NCBI GenBank assembly: GCA_950097015.1
Contig: CATNEN010000030.1
Coordinates: forward strand, 1,349,001 to 1,413,000
DNA: 64,000 bases
Source: Macrostomum hystrix
Taxonomy: Eukaryota > Platyhelminthes > Macrostomidae
Direction of reading: 5' to 3'
Shown piece after piece: positions 11,342 to 23,299 of the stretch. The notes below the pieces were generated by a model. That model saw only the letters and a list, made by a program, of their open reading frames with translations. It made no database searches and was not told where the DNA came from. Position 1 is the stretch's first letter; each line of letters begins with the position of its first letter. A program made the position numbers and the translations under genes.

Positions 11342-12680
11342 GATCGCAGCTAACTAAGTCAGTTATGGCTGTTGATTTATTAAAAGTAGATATTGACTTT
11401 CTTGCCACCAGCAACACATGCGCTAATGTGGGAGCACATTCTGAAATCATTGATATATATACAATTATGGATATGGATAATTTTCATGTACAAAGAACAT
11501 GAATGTGGGTATAACTAGGTGGACACAAGCATATTAGCAAGAAAATGTTAGGCTAAGGCAGCACACTTGCATCATCTACAAAGCAGGCTTGGCAAAGCGA
11601 CCCTAGCTTGTGCATTAATGGGTCTGCCAGTAATGGGACAGGTCCAATGAAAATGATTTAATTAATATTATTAACACAAATTGTGCAGAGAAATTTGCTT
11701 CACAAAATTATTATGCCCACTATTAATTAGTTTGACTAGTAGTTAGTCTTATTGCTTTGATTTTTGAATAAGATGAAACTTGGGCCTAACTTGGCCTGAT
11801 TTCTCTTGCGTGTTTGTTGAATAACTGTCACGTCTAAATCTGAATTGGTTCCTACAACTTCCCAGTGAGTATACTATATGCAAGCCTAACTTCCATCTGC
11901 TCAGCATTACTTGCACATACTATCTATTGAGATAAAAAGCACTTATAGACAGGGCTTAAGGAAGTGTGTGATTTCACTCACATGGTAGGTCCAATTTTGA
12001 AAGTGTCTGTGTGACATACATTGACATACATACAAAATTAAAATGGTAATTTAGGAAAACAATATACCATGCAGTCACCAAAATAGATGTGAAAATTGCA
12101 TCAAGCATGTCCAATTTTAGTGTGAAACTTCAAAATTTTGAGTGCAGTGATATATATAGGAATGACAAGAAACCCAGCTATTTATTTTAGACTAGCTCTA
12201 AAGTCAGTCAGTTTAGCTAACAAATATTTTATATTATTTTATGAAGCAGCTAATAAAATAACTTATACATGCTTATTGTTTTTTTCAAGTACAATAAAAA
12301 ATCTTGTAATGCTAAAAAATATGTTTCACTTTATTGGACAACTTTAAGAAAACTTTTAATTCTAAGCTAGAATAGATTTTATCTATAATGGTTTAGAAAA
12401 TATAGAGCATTTAAATAGCTCTAGCAAATGTAGTTGCACAATAATAGCACATCTTTTCTGGTATTTTGGAATATCTATTGACCATTTTAGCTATTCAAAA
12501 AGTTTCATTACTTTGCTTTAATTACCCTAGCTATATCTTTTCTCTAGCCCTTTTAAAAGGTGGCTTCACAAGACCAAAATTTCACAATGCTGCAACACAT
12601 TTTTTCAGAAGACCAAAATTTCATAATAATGAAACTTCACAATGCCGAAAAACCAAAATGCAGACCCCCTTCACAAGACC
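11342..12680. other. Upstream region of USP24, AT-rich, no gene seen
   Basis: No supported coding region on either strand. It should contain the USP24 promoter, but I cannot point to a TATA box or initiator with confidence. Confidence 0.5.
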
Positions 12681-12938
12681 GAAACTTTATACCGTACAAC
12701 AAAAACTTCACAATGCCAAAAAGTCTTGCACTGTCTTTCATAATACTGAATTTTACAATGCCAGGAAGTAATGCCAGACCCCTTCACAGGACTGAAATTT
12801 ATAAGACCAAAACTTCACAACACATGAAAATTCTTGTGAAGGGTCTGCATTTTTACTTCTTGGCATTGTAAAATTTCAGTCTTATGAAGGACAGTGCAAG
12901 ACTTTTTGGCATTGTGAAGTTTTGGTCATATAAAGTTT
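12681..12938. repeat. Long imperfect hairpin (about 105-bp arms)
   Basis: Left arm 12681-12788 (GAAACTTTAT...CCTTCACA) pairs with right arm 12835-12938, with a loop of ~46 bp. The arms share AACTTCACAATGCCAAAAAG and its complement, and smaller copies of CTTCACAATGCC lie just upstream (12580-12660). Most likely a fold-back MITE; a hairpin RNA is possible but nothing here proves transcription. Confidence 0.75.
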
Positions 12939-15002
12939 AGGTATCATCAAAGAGATATGATATACTATAGAAAGTATTGCTATATAGGGTCCAGTGTATA
13001 TGTGAGATTGTTGGTAGTGCTCTTTGGAAAGGCTATGCTCAGATATACATATATGCACTAAATAAAAGGCCAAACATATTGAAAAAACGCAACCAGATAT
13101 AGGCCTATAAAATACTACACCAGAATCATTTAAACTATGCTTACCTAGACATTATCACTAAAGAATATTCTCAGAAAGGTTTTAAAAATCACTTCTTAGT
13201 ATAAATATTTAAACGAATGTAAAACCACTTTGGTGGCGTTAATATTGACACACATACTTATTTACATAAGCCCAACAACATAAGCAAAAGTATTTTTCTT
13301 ATGTTCTTAAATACATTTGTGCCGTGGTCATTAGGCCTATATTATATCATGTGTCCATTTTGGTTAAACAACATTCAACCTATGTCTGGCCTGTTGAATA
13401 TTGCGCATATTGCGAATAGTTTAAGTAAGTCGAGTTGTATTCCAGGAATAATGTGTAGTATTTTAAAGTTACTGTGATGAAGGTAGAAATACAGTTTTTC
13501 TCTTTTTGAAACGAGAAAAGAATATGATACGATATATATGATATATATGAAAGACATTGAAAAGCGAGTTTATCGGCTAATAAAACGAGCAATATAATAC
13601 GAACGATTCAACTGTGTAAAGTCTATTGTAAATAGACGAGTGCAAGAGTGCGAGACATTAAGAAAAAATGAACGATAGGCCGAATCGCGACGCGAGATAC
13701 GAGGTTCTATAAATTAAGTAATCGATGACGCCTTTTTAAAAGTGTTTTAAAGTTCAAATTTCCATCAATAGTAATGTTTAAACAAACTGTTAAAAAATAT
13801 GCAGAATCTGACCAGAGTTAAAACTAAAAACCCCAATTCTGCACTTTAGAAGCTTTTTAGTTTATTATTCGTTTTTAAAGAAAGACAACGTGCAAAAGCG
13901 TTCGTTTGATTCCGCCATGCGCCATGAGCGGAATCAAACTTTACGAGATGTAAATGAAGCATTTAATGTGATCTATAGAAACCCCTTAAATAATTTGCTG
14001 GTAATCATATCTTTTAATAAAGAACTATAATGCTCTTTACTTCTTAGTTCATTATTTAAGCACAAGGCATGCTTTTATGCACTACTGCCTCGCAATGAAT
14101 TTTTATTCATTAATATAACTTTTATGACTTTAAGACTTACAAAAGTCTCAAATCGTAAAAAATGAGAACGTCATGTTCGTTTAACTTATGTAGTTACGTT
14201 TAACTTACCTTCAGATCGGCTGTAATGTGAATTTTACCATATTGCCTAGCCTACAGGTAGTATTTAGTCCCTGATTGCGTAAATCAAACGAAACGTGTTT
14301 TAACCATGCGCTAAAAACAGCATCTATATTTTCAAAACAACGGATACATATAGCTATAATATGTATAATATATATTAACCTATGATATATAATGTCCATA
14401 TTGTATCCGCGGTCAAGCTAAAATTAAGCAGTACGAAGCAGTAGTTAATTTTCACGATGCATGTATAGTGTAACCCTCAAACGGAACATTGTACGTACGA
14501 ATCAGACACCATGTGCAGTGTGGAATTTCGAGCGAATCTAAATAAATATCATCGCTAAAGATATGAGCCCGTTCTATAGTAATGAGTAGCGAGTAATGAG
14601 TTACAAATTAAAGACTGAAATTAACACTGCAAAGAGATAAGATAAGATTAAACTTATCTTTGTGGAAGCTTGAGTGTACAAAGTACCCTTGCTGAGCTAG
14701 CATTCTAGCTACGCTATAGCTTTCATGTATTTTATACATTTTTCTAATTCTACATTTTTTATTTGACAGCTGCGCTGCAGTTGCCTTTAATTATCAAATA
14801 TAATTGTGTCAACAGACAGCAGCAATTGAGATAAGAAGCGACAAACTACACACTATAGTACATATTCTCTACACCTTACCACGCAAAATATTGAAAAAAG
14901 GCCGGGATCTTTTAATTCTTGTAAATTGTATTTAACTGATCTCGGTATGCGACTGAATGAACAAATGAAATATATGCTCGTATAAATAAGGTTGTTCATT
15001 TT
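12939..15002. other. AT-rich intergenic DNA
   Basis: Scattered short open frames only, none with a recognisable domain. No RNA gene or array was identified. Confidence 0.5.
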
Positions 15003-15602
15003 TCTATAGTTCTGGCTGGTCTTTCTCTAGTTCTGACTGGTTGTCTCTAGTTCTGACTGGTTGTCTCTAGTTCTGGCTGGTCTTTCTCTAGTTCTGACTG
15101 GTTGTCTCTAGATCTGACTGCTCTTTCTCTAGTTCTGACTGGTTGTCTCTAGTTCTGAAGTTCTGACAGGTTTGTCTCTAGTTCTGACTGGTCTTTCTCT
15201 AGTTCTGACTGGTTTGTCTCTAGTTCTGGCTGGTCTTTCTCTAGTTCTGACTGGTTGTCTCTAGTTCTGAAGTTCTGACAGGTTTGTCTCTAGTTCTGAC
15301 TGGTCTTTCTCTAGTTCTGACTGGTCTTTCTCTAGTTCTGGCTGCTCTTTCTCTAGTTCTGACTGGTTGTCTCTAGTTCTGGCTGCTCTTTCTCTAGTTC
15401 TGACTGGTTGTCTCTAGTTCTGACTGGTCTTTCTCTAGTTCTGACTGGTTGTCTCTAGTTCTGGCTGGTCTTTCTCTAGTTCTGACTGGTTGTCTCTAGT
15501 TCTGGCTGGTCTTTCTCTAGTTCTGGCTGGTCTTTCTCTAGTTCTGGCTGGTCTTTCTCTAGTTCTGACTGGTTTGTCTCTAGTTCTGACTGGTTTGTCA
15601 TT
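15003..15602. repeat. 20-bp tandem array
   Basis: About 29 copies of TCTCTAGTTCTGACTGGTTG with TTGTC/CTTTC variation, some units shortened or with an extra GAAGTTCTG. Confidence 0.93.
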
Positions 15603-15843
15603 AATTAAAATATATTTTTATTTTCTAATTTAGTTGTAACACGATTTGAAAGTATATACAACTTCTAACCTCCTTTTCTCGACCAATTTCCTGTTTGGTC
15701 GAGAAAAGGACCAAATCAAGCAATCGGAACTTCATTTCAGACTCTACGATAAGGCTGTCTGCTTGCGGAAATTCCTTTCCAGCTGAGTTCAATTGTCGAT
15801 ATTGTCTATTGTCGATAGACAAGATTATCGACGAGAGTATCGT

Positions 15844-16150
15844 GAGGAGGTTTTAGCCTAGTGGTTAGAGCGTAGGACTCACGACTTGAAGTTCGGGGGT
15901 TCGATTCCCGACTCCACTGGAATAATTTGTGTCCTTTAGCAAGACACTTAACTCTGCATTGCTTCAGTTCACCCAGCTGTTAGATGGGTACCAGCATTAG
16001 GTGGATTAATTGAGGGTGGGTGTGACGTCCCCCTGCAGTCAATGGACTGAACAGCCGTACGCAGCCATCAGATGCGCCGCGCAATAGCTGCGGCTGTACT
16101 CTCGGCTGCACATCTGGCCCAATTAGGGCAGGTGAAATAAAGAAAAATCG
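15844..16150 (+). mobile_element. tRNA-derived SINE, family V (full head)
   Basis: tRNA-like head with A box (TAGCCTAGTGG, ~15853) and B box (GGTTCGATTCC, ~15898). The body reads CTTTAGCAAGACACTTAACT, then CATTGCTTCAGTTCACCCAG and GATGGGTACCAGCATTAGG, resembling the conserved central block shared by many animal V-SINE-type elements. It ends in an A-rich AAATAAAGAAAAA tail. Partial copies lie at 42345 and 62915. Confidence 0.82.
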
Positions 16151-16387
16151 CGATTAAAACGCTGCTCAATCATCGGACTCAGAGAATAGAGAATTCGCTA
16201 TCTAGACAGAATGCCAGACTAGCCTCTGAAGCTGAAGCCAATTTTCACTGTCGCAATTTTTCACCTTCTTTCGTTCAGAGCTTGGTAAATCGTTCTTGAT
16301 GAGCATCGCGGTATTTTTGCTGACTCCCTGAAGAAGATCTTCTGCCTGTCTGCTGCTAATCAAGCTCTTCCGTATCATTGTATGCGC

Positions 16388-16720
16388 GGGGTGTCAGTGG
16401 CAGAGCGGTTAAGGCGTTTGCCTCTCGCAGCAATGTCCCTGAGCTCGACTCCGCGGCGAGGCCACATTTCATTTGGGGCGCTTGGGGACTTGCTGTGCAA
16501 TTTACGCCCTTGAGGGCCAACCCCAGAGGCAGAAGGTTCTCAGATGTACACACCTGTGAGAGCGTGTGCCTACGTACAGTATCTGTGTGCGTGTGTGCTC
16601 AGGAGTCAGAGAAATTGGCAGAATTGCCTCCTCGTTGGCTTCGGGTCGAGTGTCACTAAATGATGCAATATTGCCCGCAGCCCTCCTGCAATTATTATTA
16701 TTGTTATTATTATTATCAAC
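16388..16720 (+). mobile_element. tRNA-derived SINE, family S, with 8-bp target duplication
   Basis: Head has A box TGGCAGAGCGG and a B-box-like GAGCTCGACTCC. The body carries GGGCGCTTGGGGACTTGCTG and CCTTGAGGGCCAACC, and the tail is an ATT microsatellite. It is flanked by GTATGCGC at 16380-16387 and 16721-16728, which sets the ends. Confidence 0.9.
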
Positions 16721-16728
16721 GTATGCGC

Positions 16729-17660
16729 ACTATCTTATAGTGAACGCAGTTTGCCAATAACTCGTCGCTGAGTCTTCAGAGCAACTCGCAGCTTTTTACT
16801 TGCAGCATGAAGCTTCAGGTTATAGGCTGGCGTTATCTCGCACTGTGTGGATGCATCTTTTGAGAGATCAGCATCCGATGGAAGCTCGTCGAATCTATAC
16901 TCGTAACAAGCTCAATAAACTTGCATTCTGTAGTGGAAATGCAAAAATGGATCGCACGCACGGCTTTTGAGTGCAGCAACTGCGTGCATGAGAAAGCCGT
17001 GCTTCTATTACATTGTAACACGCAATGCGGTGCATTAAACGTTAGACAGCGTGCGTGTAACGCAAGTAGTCTATGGTAGAAACTCAACCGCGCTAAGCGT
17101 TTTCATCATGCGTGTAACGCATTTAGCGTGCGTCTAACGCTACAAGCACAAAAACAGTTTATTTCAATAGTGGAACAGATAAAGCATACAACGTTAACAA
17201 GTTTACTAACGTTAAAGTGTCTATGGCCCAGCTTGCATATTACAATGCAACTAATATATCGCCGCTTTGAACTTTAACGGTCTCAGCACTCAGCGGCGAT
17301 ATATTAATCCTACATTATCCTATAGCCGAGGCGTGCATGAATACCGAATTGTCTATGGTAGTCATTTACCGTTTGCACACAAAAAGCGTGCAGTTAATGA
17401 AAAAAGCGTGCAGTTAATGAAAAAGCGTGCGGTTAATAGGGAACAATCATTATAGATGATCTGACGAATTTTGAACTGTTTATTTTCAGTACGAGAGACA
17501 CGAAACGGGAAAAAATGGGCAGGGATCATGGGTCACAGTCCACATTTTTCCAAAATTGCAGTGTGCCACCGGGCCGTTGAAGTTAAACACAACGCAAACT
17601 CCGGGCCGCTCCTCCTCTACAGCCAGACTTTGATCCAGGGACTTTGTCTTGGTCTCCACA
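16729..17660. other. Non-coding; small inverted and direct repeats
   Basis: Holds a short inverted repeat (TAATATATCGCCGC near 17251 and its complement near 17292), a three-copy AAAAAGCGTGCAGTTAAT repeat at 17390-17432, and several GCGTGCGT/TAACGC words at 16960-17130. No gene is supported. Confidence 0.55.
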
Positions 17661-17667
17661 TGGTTCG

Positions 17668-18540
17668 TTACCAACTTTTTGCACGGGGGTCTTCTTGAGC
17701 ATAGAGCGCTGCATGCAGATTGTTGCTCATGGTCTGCATCTCCTCTTCCCGTCGCGAACCGAACCGCAAGTAGCGCTGCACAGTCGTTACGGCTTTGTGT
17801 CCAATCACCTTGCAAATATCATCCACTGAGTGTCCAGCAGTGGCCAGCTCCTTGATGACTGTCGGCCGGATACAATGTGTAGTGTACCTCCGGCTGAGCT
17901 TCGCTTGAATGCAGATGTCAGGCATCAACTCGTGAATCTTGTTGACGCCCACCGGCTGCCTGCAAAACCACGTTCCATTCTGGAAGGCGTTTACCTTCGG
18001 CTTCAGGAAGAAAGGCGTTTGATCAGCATCTCCGGAACCGGAGGAACTTCCAGTAATGGAACTTCCAGACGGTTAAGCCGCGATACCACTCGCGACCGCG
18101 GGTCCCAAAGTAAAAGACAAGGCTGTAAAACAGCTCGTGAAGCAGTCGCGTGGGCGTGGAACGGTTGAAGTAGTCGGCCAGTAGACGCAAATCAGCCGAT
18201 TCAATTGCCTGATAGTGGTTGACTACGCCACCCCTCAAAGTAGAAATTCTTGCGGACAAGCTTCAAAGTTTAATTGCCGACAAGCTTCAAAGTTTGATTG
18301 GTCGTGTAGAACTCGTCGTCTACCAGAATTTTGATAGCACGCAGCCGCATAAAGAGGCGAAAAATTGCAGCTGGCATGCATACCAACGTAGAAGGTGCAT
18401 ACGCGCCACCGTCCTTACGCGACAAGCGTAGAAGTATAGCAGAGAAGTGTTGAGTGCCTGCTTTTCGCATGATTCTTCATCCACAGCAACCTGCGGAAAC
18501 TGCTGCATGAAATCGTGAAACATCTGAACGTCCGTTTGCC
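17668..18540 (-). pseudogene. Crypton-like tyrosine recombinase, frameshifted remnant
   Basis: Reading 5' to 3' on the minus strand, three frames give consecutive pieces of one tyrosine-recombinase domain. These are MFHDFMQQFPQVAVDEESCE, then YAPSTLVCMPAAIFRLF and ILVDDEFYTTNQTLKLV, then LRLLADYFNRSTPTRLLHEL with YFGTRGREW (first catalytic Arg), and finally YTTHCIRPTVIKELATAG with IGHKAVTTVQRYL (HxxR, GH and the nucleophilic Tyr). This order of motifs is that of Crypton elements and the KIAA1958/ZMYM-type domain derived from them. Frame changes near 18470, 18260 and 17980 disable it. A MITE abuts the N-terminal side. Confidence 0.78.
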
Positions 18541-18541
18541 C

Positions 18542-19114
18542 GTTTCAAGTTGGGGATACATATCATATTCCCCACTCATCTAGTTGTCTAGGGCCAAAAG
18601 CACTCGGTATCTCACTCATTGACCTCCGCGGCTTCGCCTCGGTCAATAAACGAGACACCTCTTGCTTTTGCCCGCTAGACAACAAAATAAATGGGGAATA
18701 TTATACATTTATTTAATGGTATCGAGGCGAGCCAAGCGAGCCGAGGATCAATGGGTGTGGCCGAGGACTTTCTAACGATAGACTATGTAAATTAAACGGC
18801 GTTTATCGTATATGAAATTCTATTGCTTATTTATACCCCTTTTGGCCGCTCCAAAATAAATAAGTCCAATGTTAAAGCTGTTTATTTGGCCCGAGCCAAA
18901 TAAACGATCTAAATAAATTAGACGCACGAATAACGATTTTTTTATCTTATTTCGTTTATGGATATAATTATACATACCGAATTGAACATATCGAACGGGT
19001 ATAAATGTATAGAATACTCGGCTTCGCCTCGGTCAATAAACGAGACACCTCGTGCTTTTGCCCGCTAGACAACAAAATAAATGGGGAATATTATATGTAT
19101 CCCTAACTTGAAAC
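18542..19114. mobile_element. MITE with ~57-bp inverted ends
   Basis: Left end GTTTCAAGTTGGGGATACAT is the near reverse complement of the right end at 19058-19114. The similarity extends inward through the TTGTCTAG and CAAAAGCA words. A sub-repeat, GGCTTCGCCTCGGTCAATAA, occurs at 18626 and 19018. No coding capacity; the parent transposon is not identified. Confidence 0.75.
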
Positions 19115-20391
19115 TTGAAACTAACTTGATTTTTTTATTATTACTGATTAGTGATTCGTTCGCTTTTAATTCTGTTTGTCTATGGTTGTATTATAGTTCT
19201 GTGTTATAGTTAATTTATTTGCATCAATGCAAAGTGAAATAAGTATATAAGTTATCACCCACTTTTTTATTTATTTTGGCCGGGAACAGCTGAGGACTCG
19301 TTTATTGGCCGAGGCAGAAACGATGTCCGAAGACGTTTTCGGCCATAGATAAGTCAAACAAGTGGGTGATAATGTATTTATCCCTCGCTTGGCTGACGGC
19401 GCCAAAGTCTGTAGTCTATGACTCTATGGTAAAAAACTGGCCGGTCCAGATAAATGAATCTTGCTTTCTTATTGGCGGAGCCATTTATTTGGCCGGCCCA
19501 AGTGGGGGATAAATATTTATTGCACTATAGTGCAAATAAATTAAAAGCTAAAAACATAGACAACTGACGGGGCAAGTGGGGGATACATATAGATGTCCAT
19601 AATGTCATGTATCTTCTTTATTTGTACTTTGGAGGAAAACACTTTTACCATAGAAAACAAGTGTCAACATGCCACAGAAAGTGATAGAAACTGCACGTAC
19701 AATCTATTTTAAGCCCTTTAATGTGGAAAAAAGATGATGAAATCGGAGCATCTGAATAAAGAACAAATTTGAGTTAATATTTAGTCACTAAATTGCTTGT
19801 GAGCTGTTTTTCGTACACAAAAAGTATACAAATTACAGACTGGCTGCATGAAATTGGGTGGACGTACGAACTACAAACGAAATGTTGGCTATATAGTTGG
19901 CAGTTTACAATTAATAAAACGTTAGAGCATAATAAAAAGGCTGGTAGAGCTATAGGAAACTAGTAGTGTTTGCTTGGCACTATTTGGCATTACATGGCAG
20001 TGCAAGCATATTTGCATACACAACTGTTCGATCATTCGAGGACCAATATCAACCAAAAAAAACGTCGTAGGTCAAACAATCGGAGCAAACTAAAAGAAAA
20101 AATCTAGATGACACTGTGAGTATCTGTGAGCTGTGAGTCAGCAAAGAAGACGGCATAAGTTGGCATCTTAAGACTATAAATCAGGCGTCCTATAAATAAA
20201 AAATAATAATAACACTTAATTGGTTGAGGGCTTAGTTGTAGTTAATTTATAGCAAGTTCCTACCGGGGTCTCCCTTTGAACTATCTTTTTTAGCACTGTC
20301 ATTAACCTCTCAGCCAATAAAATTCAGAGAGGCGGAGTCTTACAAATTTCGTATTTCGCGAAGCAATTTAATTGGTCAACCTGAAGTCAGC
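19115..20391. other. Non-coding with a second MITE-like inverted repeat
   Basis: TTATCACCCACTT near 19250 and AAGTGGGTGATAA near 19359 bracket ~120 bp. AAGTGGGGGATA words at 19500 and 19578 resemble the ends of the neighbouring MITE. The rest is AT-rich sequence downstream of the glycosyltransferase with no supported gene. Confidence 0.5.
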
Positions 20392-21471
20392 CTACAGCAG
20401 ACTGCGCGCTGACAGACTCGCCACTGTTATATCGTACACCGTGTAGTTCATGACCCGCCAGATGTCCTGCAGCAGGTCAAGACGTCGGTCCAGGTGCATG
20501 GCAATCACGTGATTATAGACCTGCCGCGTCAGAGGCTTGAGCAGCTCGTAGTAAAAGAGGCCGTGGTGCTCGGGGTGGGCGCCCAGCTTGCGCATTACAA
20601 TGCCCAGGAAGACATCGTCAAAGCGAAGGTATCGAACGAATCTCTGGGCAAGGCTGACTCGATGGCAGAGCGCGGCTGTGGCCAGCACAGCGCCACCCGT
20701 AGGGTAGGGAGGCCAGAACGCGTAGGGATACTCAGACAGGGCGATATACCAGCGATTCAACGGGTTTCTCTTCGGCACGGGGCTGCTGAACACGTAGCCG
20801 AGTGCAAGGTCGGGACTGGTCCGCCTGGGCCAGATATTCTGCAACAGGCGCACCAGATTCGGCGGGCTCACATAGTAGTCGTCGTCGGCGAATAGAACAA
20901 AGTCAGCCAGGGGACAATGACGAGCAGCCCAGTCGAATGCGAACATTGTCTTGTAGGTATTGTTGAAGTAGGCGTCGACAAAGCCCTGCTGAATAATGTC
21001 GAGGTGCATGGCCTGTTCGGCGTTAATTTTCGCCTGCTGAATCGAGCTGACGGTGCCGCCAAGTACAAAGGCGTGCCAAACGTGCACGCGGTGCCGCTCG
21101 TAGCTGCGCTTATTGGCCCAGGTGGCGCGGACGAGGTCGCGAAACTCGCGATGCGCCAGACTGCTCTTGACTAGGATGAGAAGGTGAGGCCACCGCTGAC
21201 GCTGTTGTTCCGGAGCTAAATGGCAGAGATCTTTGCCAGGATGCAGAATGGGAAACGAGGCATTGTTGATGGGAGCAGTGTCGCTGGGATAAGTCCGATG
21301 CCGATCGTAGTGGCTTAGCAGCCGCTGGAAGTCAGTCTCCAACGGGTATGTAAACTGTGAGTAGGGCAGCACCAGCAGGTAGAAAACGCTGTCTAAGGCG
21401 ACTCTGATCAGCTGGGTGCACAAAAGCAGCATTAGCAAGATGAAGCACAGAGTCTGCCACTTGTTGCGCAT
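20392..21471 (-). CDS. GT31 beta-1,3-glycosyltransferase, brainiac-like
   Basis: 359-residue type II membrane protein expected to act in the Golgi and add a sugar in beta-1,3 linkage; in flies, brainiac extends glycosphingolipids. A short cytoplasmic tail (MRNKWQ) precedes a hydrophobic anchor at residues 7-35. The family motif RDLVRATWA lies near 112-119, the DxD-type metal-binding site FADDDYYVS at 194-202, EYPYAFWPPYPTGGA at 247-261 and RFDDVFLGIV at 283-292. Fly brainiac has close counterparts of the last two motifs as I remember it. ATG at 21469-21471 was chosen because it directly precedes the anchor; an acceptor-like ATTGCCAG abuts it, so a 5' non-coding exon may lie upstream. Length is normal for the family and the frame is intact. 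Donor and acceptor sugars are not known. Confidence 0.9.
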   Translation of the reverse strand: MRNKWQTLCFILLMLLLCTQLIRVALDSVFYLLVLPYSQFTYPLETDFQRLLSHYDRHRTYPSDTAPINNASFPILHPGKDLCHLAPEQQRQRWPHLLILVKSSLAHREFRDLVRATWANKRSYERHRVHVWHAFVLGGTVSSIQQAKINAEQAMHLDIIQQGFVDAYFNNTYKTMFAFDWAARHCPLADFVLFADDDYYVSPPNLVRLLQNIWPRRTSPDLALGYVFSSPVPKRNPLNRWYIALSEYPYAFWPPYPTGGAVLATAALCHRVSLAQRFVRYLRFDDVFLGIVMRKLGAHPEHHGLFYYELLKPLTRQVYNHVIAMHLDRRLDLLQDIWRVMNYTVYDITVASLSARSLL

Positions 21472-22394
21472 CTGGCAATGGTGTTGGAGTGAGCGATGAG
21501 TCAACGGCTTCAAATACCTTCATCAATAAATCAATTAGAGGTTCACGAGACTCAACACAAGGACGCATTTAACAGCAGGAAGACCACGGGGGTATTTCAA
21601 TACCCACCTCTTTCAGTTTTCGTTTCTGTATCTCCCAAAATGTTCAACGAATCGCCGTCCGACTTGCAGCTCAACGACGCTGCGAGTCGATGGGCCGAAT
21701 CCGGTCAGCCAGCCGATGAGCTTAGCTGTAATGCGTCGTAGGACTAGCCGCATCACTGTTTGTCCTCTATTGGCTCTCTTTGAGAGGCCAGCCAGTCAGC
21801 GAGTCATTGAGAGCGCTCTTATTAATCTGGGCCTATTCCACTAGAAAATACTAACTCGCCTACGCATGGCCACTCTTATTTGCCAGGCCATCATTAGCGA
21901 TACCAGAGCAAAGTTAAAAATAGTCAGAGTTTACTTAAGAATTTACCTTTTTTTCGGACCAAGTTTGCTCGGCAAACAAACCTCACGGCGGTTGATAATG
22001 CTCTGTATCTTATACTCTGTCTGTCTGTCTCTCTGCTTCTTATTGGAGTAAGTCGGGGGACTCGATGCGCATTAATCTACTAATTTATGGATGTATTCTT
22101 GGACATACTGAATTCACCGCTAGATGAGTATTAAAAACTAATTAAAAAGAAATTCACCTACTTTTTAAACTAAAGTTAAACTTTTTACCATGGACAAAAC
22201 AACGAATCAGGATCAGGACCAGTATTTGCACTGACGAATTTCAAGAGGCAAATTCAAAGTCAGATTCTAGAAAAAAAATACCATAGAAATGTATTTCCTC
22301 CCCTGACCCGGTTTCTAAGAAGTTCTGAATCGGGGAATCCATAGTCGTATGTCAAATAGTCGCACAGGAACTTATCGAGAATGTTCAATTAGCT
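21472..22394. other. Spacer upstream of the glycosyltransferase
   Basis: Contains a CTTTT-rich stretch, a short repeat-like string GGGGGTATTTCAATACCCAC at 21589-21608 and the left hAT target site at its end. No gene is supported. Confidence 0.5.
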
Positions 22395-23021
22395 CAGGGG
22401 TGGGCAAACTTATTTGCTGGCGGGCCAAAGAGAGAGCCTAAAAGACGACAGCGGGCCGCATTGACTGTATAAATATGAGATAGGGGAGAGATGAGACACG
22501 GGAGAGATGAGACACAGGAAAGATGGGACACGAGAGAGATGAGACACGGGAGAGATAAGACAGGGAAGAGATTAGACACGGGAGAGATTAGACACGGGAG
22601 AGATTAGACAGGGAAGAGACTAGACACGAAAGAGATTAGACACGGGAGAGATTAGACACGGGAGAGATTAGACACGGGAGAGATTAGACACGGGAGAGAT
22701 TAGACACGGGAGAAATTAGACACGGGAGAGACTAGACACGGGAGAGATTAGATACGAGAGCGATGAGACACGGGAGAGACTAGACACGGGAGAGATTAGA
22801 CACGGGAGAGATTAGACAGGGAAGAGACTAGACACGAAAGAGATTAGACACGGGAGAGACTAGACTCGGGAGAGATTAGATACGAGAGCGATGAGACACG
22901 GGAGATATTAGACACGAGAGAGATGAAACAGGACACTGTAGATGTCAGAAGGGGCAACGGGCCGGATTTGGGAGCTTCGAGGGCCGCATCTGGCCCGCGG
23001 GCCGGAGTTTGCCGACCCATG
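22395..23021 (+). mobile_element. Non-autonomous hAT element, copy 1
   Basis: Starts CAGGGGTGGGCAAACTTATT and ends CCGGAGTTTGCCGACCCATG, the hAT/Charlie-type CAGGGGT-GGCAAAC terminus. The interior is mostly a 16-bp minisatellite (GAGAGATTAGACACGG) at 22480-22930. The flanking 8-mers differ: AATTAGCT at 22387-22394 and CTTTATAG at 23022-23029. See the inversion finding. Confidence 0.9.
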
Positions 23022-23299
23022 CTTTATAGTCTATGGCTCATAGGCTAGGCTGGACGCAGCTAGGCCCTTCGTATTAAGCGTAGGCAGGATTCTCACATTG
23101 GATGGCTTTTTATCACTTTGCTTGTCCTTTATTGTCTATGGCCCATAGACTAAGGCTGCACGCAGCCAGGCCCTTCGCAGTCAGCGTCGGCAGGATTCTC
23201 ATTTTGGGTGGCTTTATTCTCAGTTAGGCTGACAAAACCAATATTTAGTTTGTGTGCGTCTGTATTTCTACGCAGTTGATTTTCATAAAATAGCTAATT
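23022..23299. repeat. Inverted segment between two opposed hAT copies
   Basis: Bases 23022-23241 match 33630-33848 in direct orientation, while 23975-24023 match the adjoining 33588-33630 in inverted orientation. Flipping this 278-bp block restores one continuous inverted arm and gives each hAT copy a matching 8-bp target duplication. Confidence 0.88.

Noticed and set aside
15848-15922. A tRNA gene with A and B boxes.
   Set aside because: It continues into a SINE body with a conserved central block and A-rich tail, and the same head recurs elsewhere with that body. A free tRNA gene is less likely.
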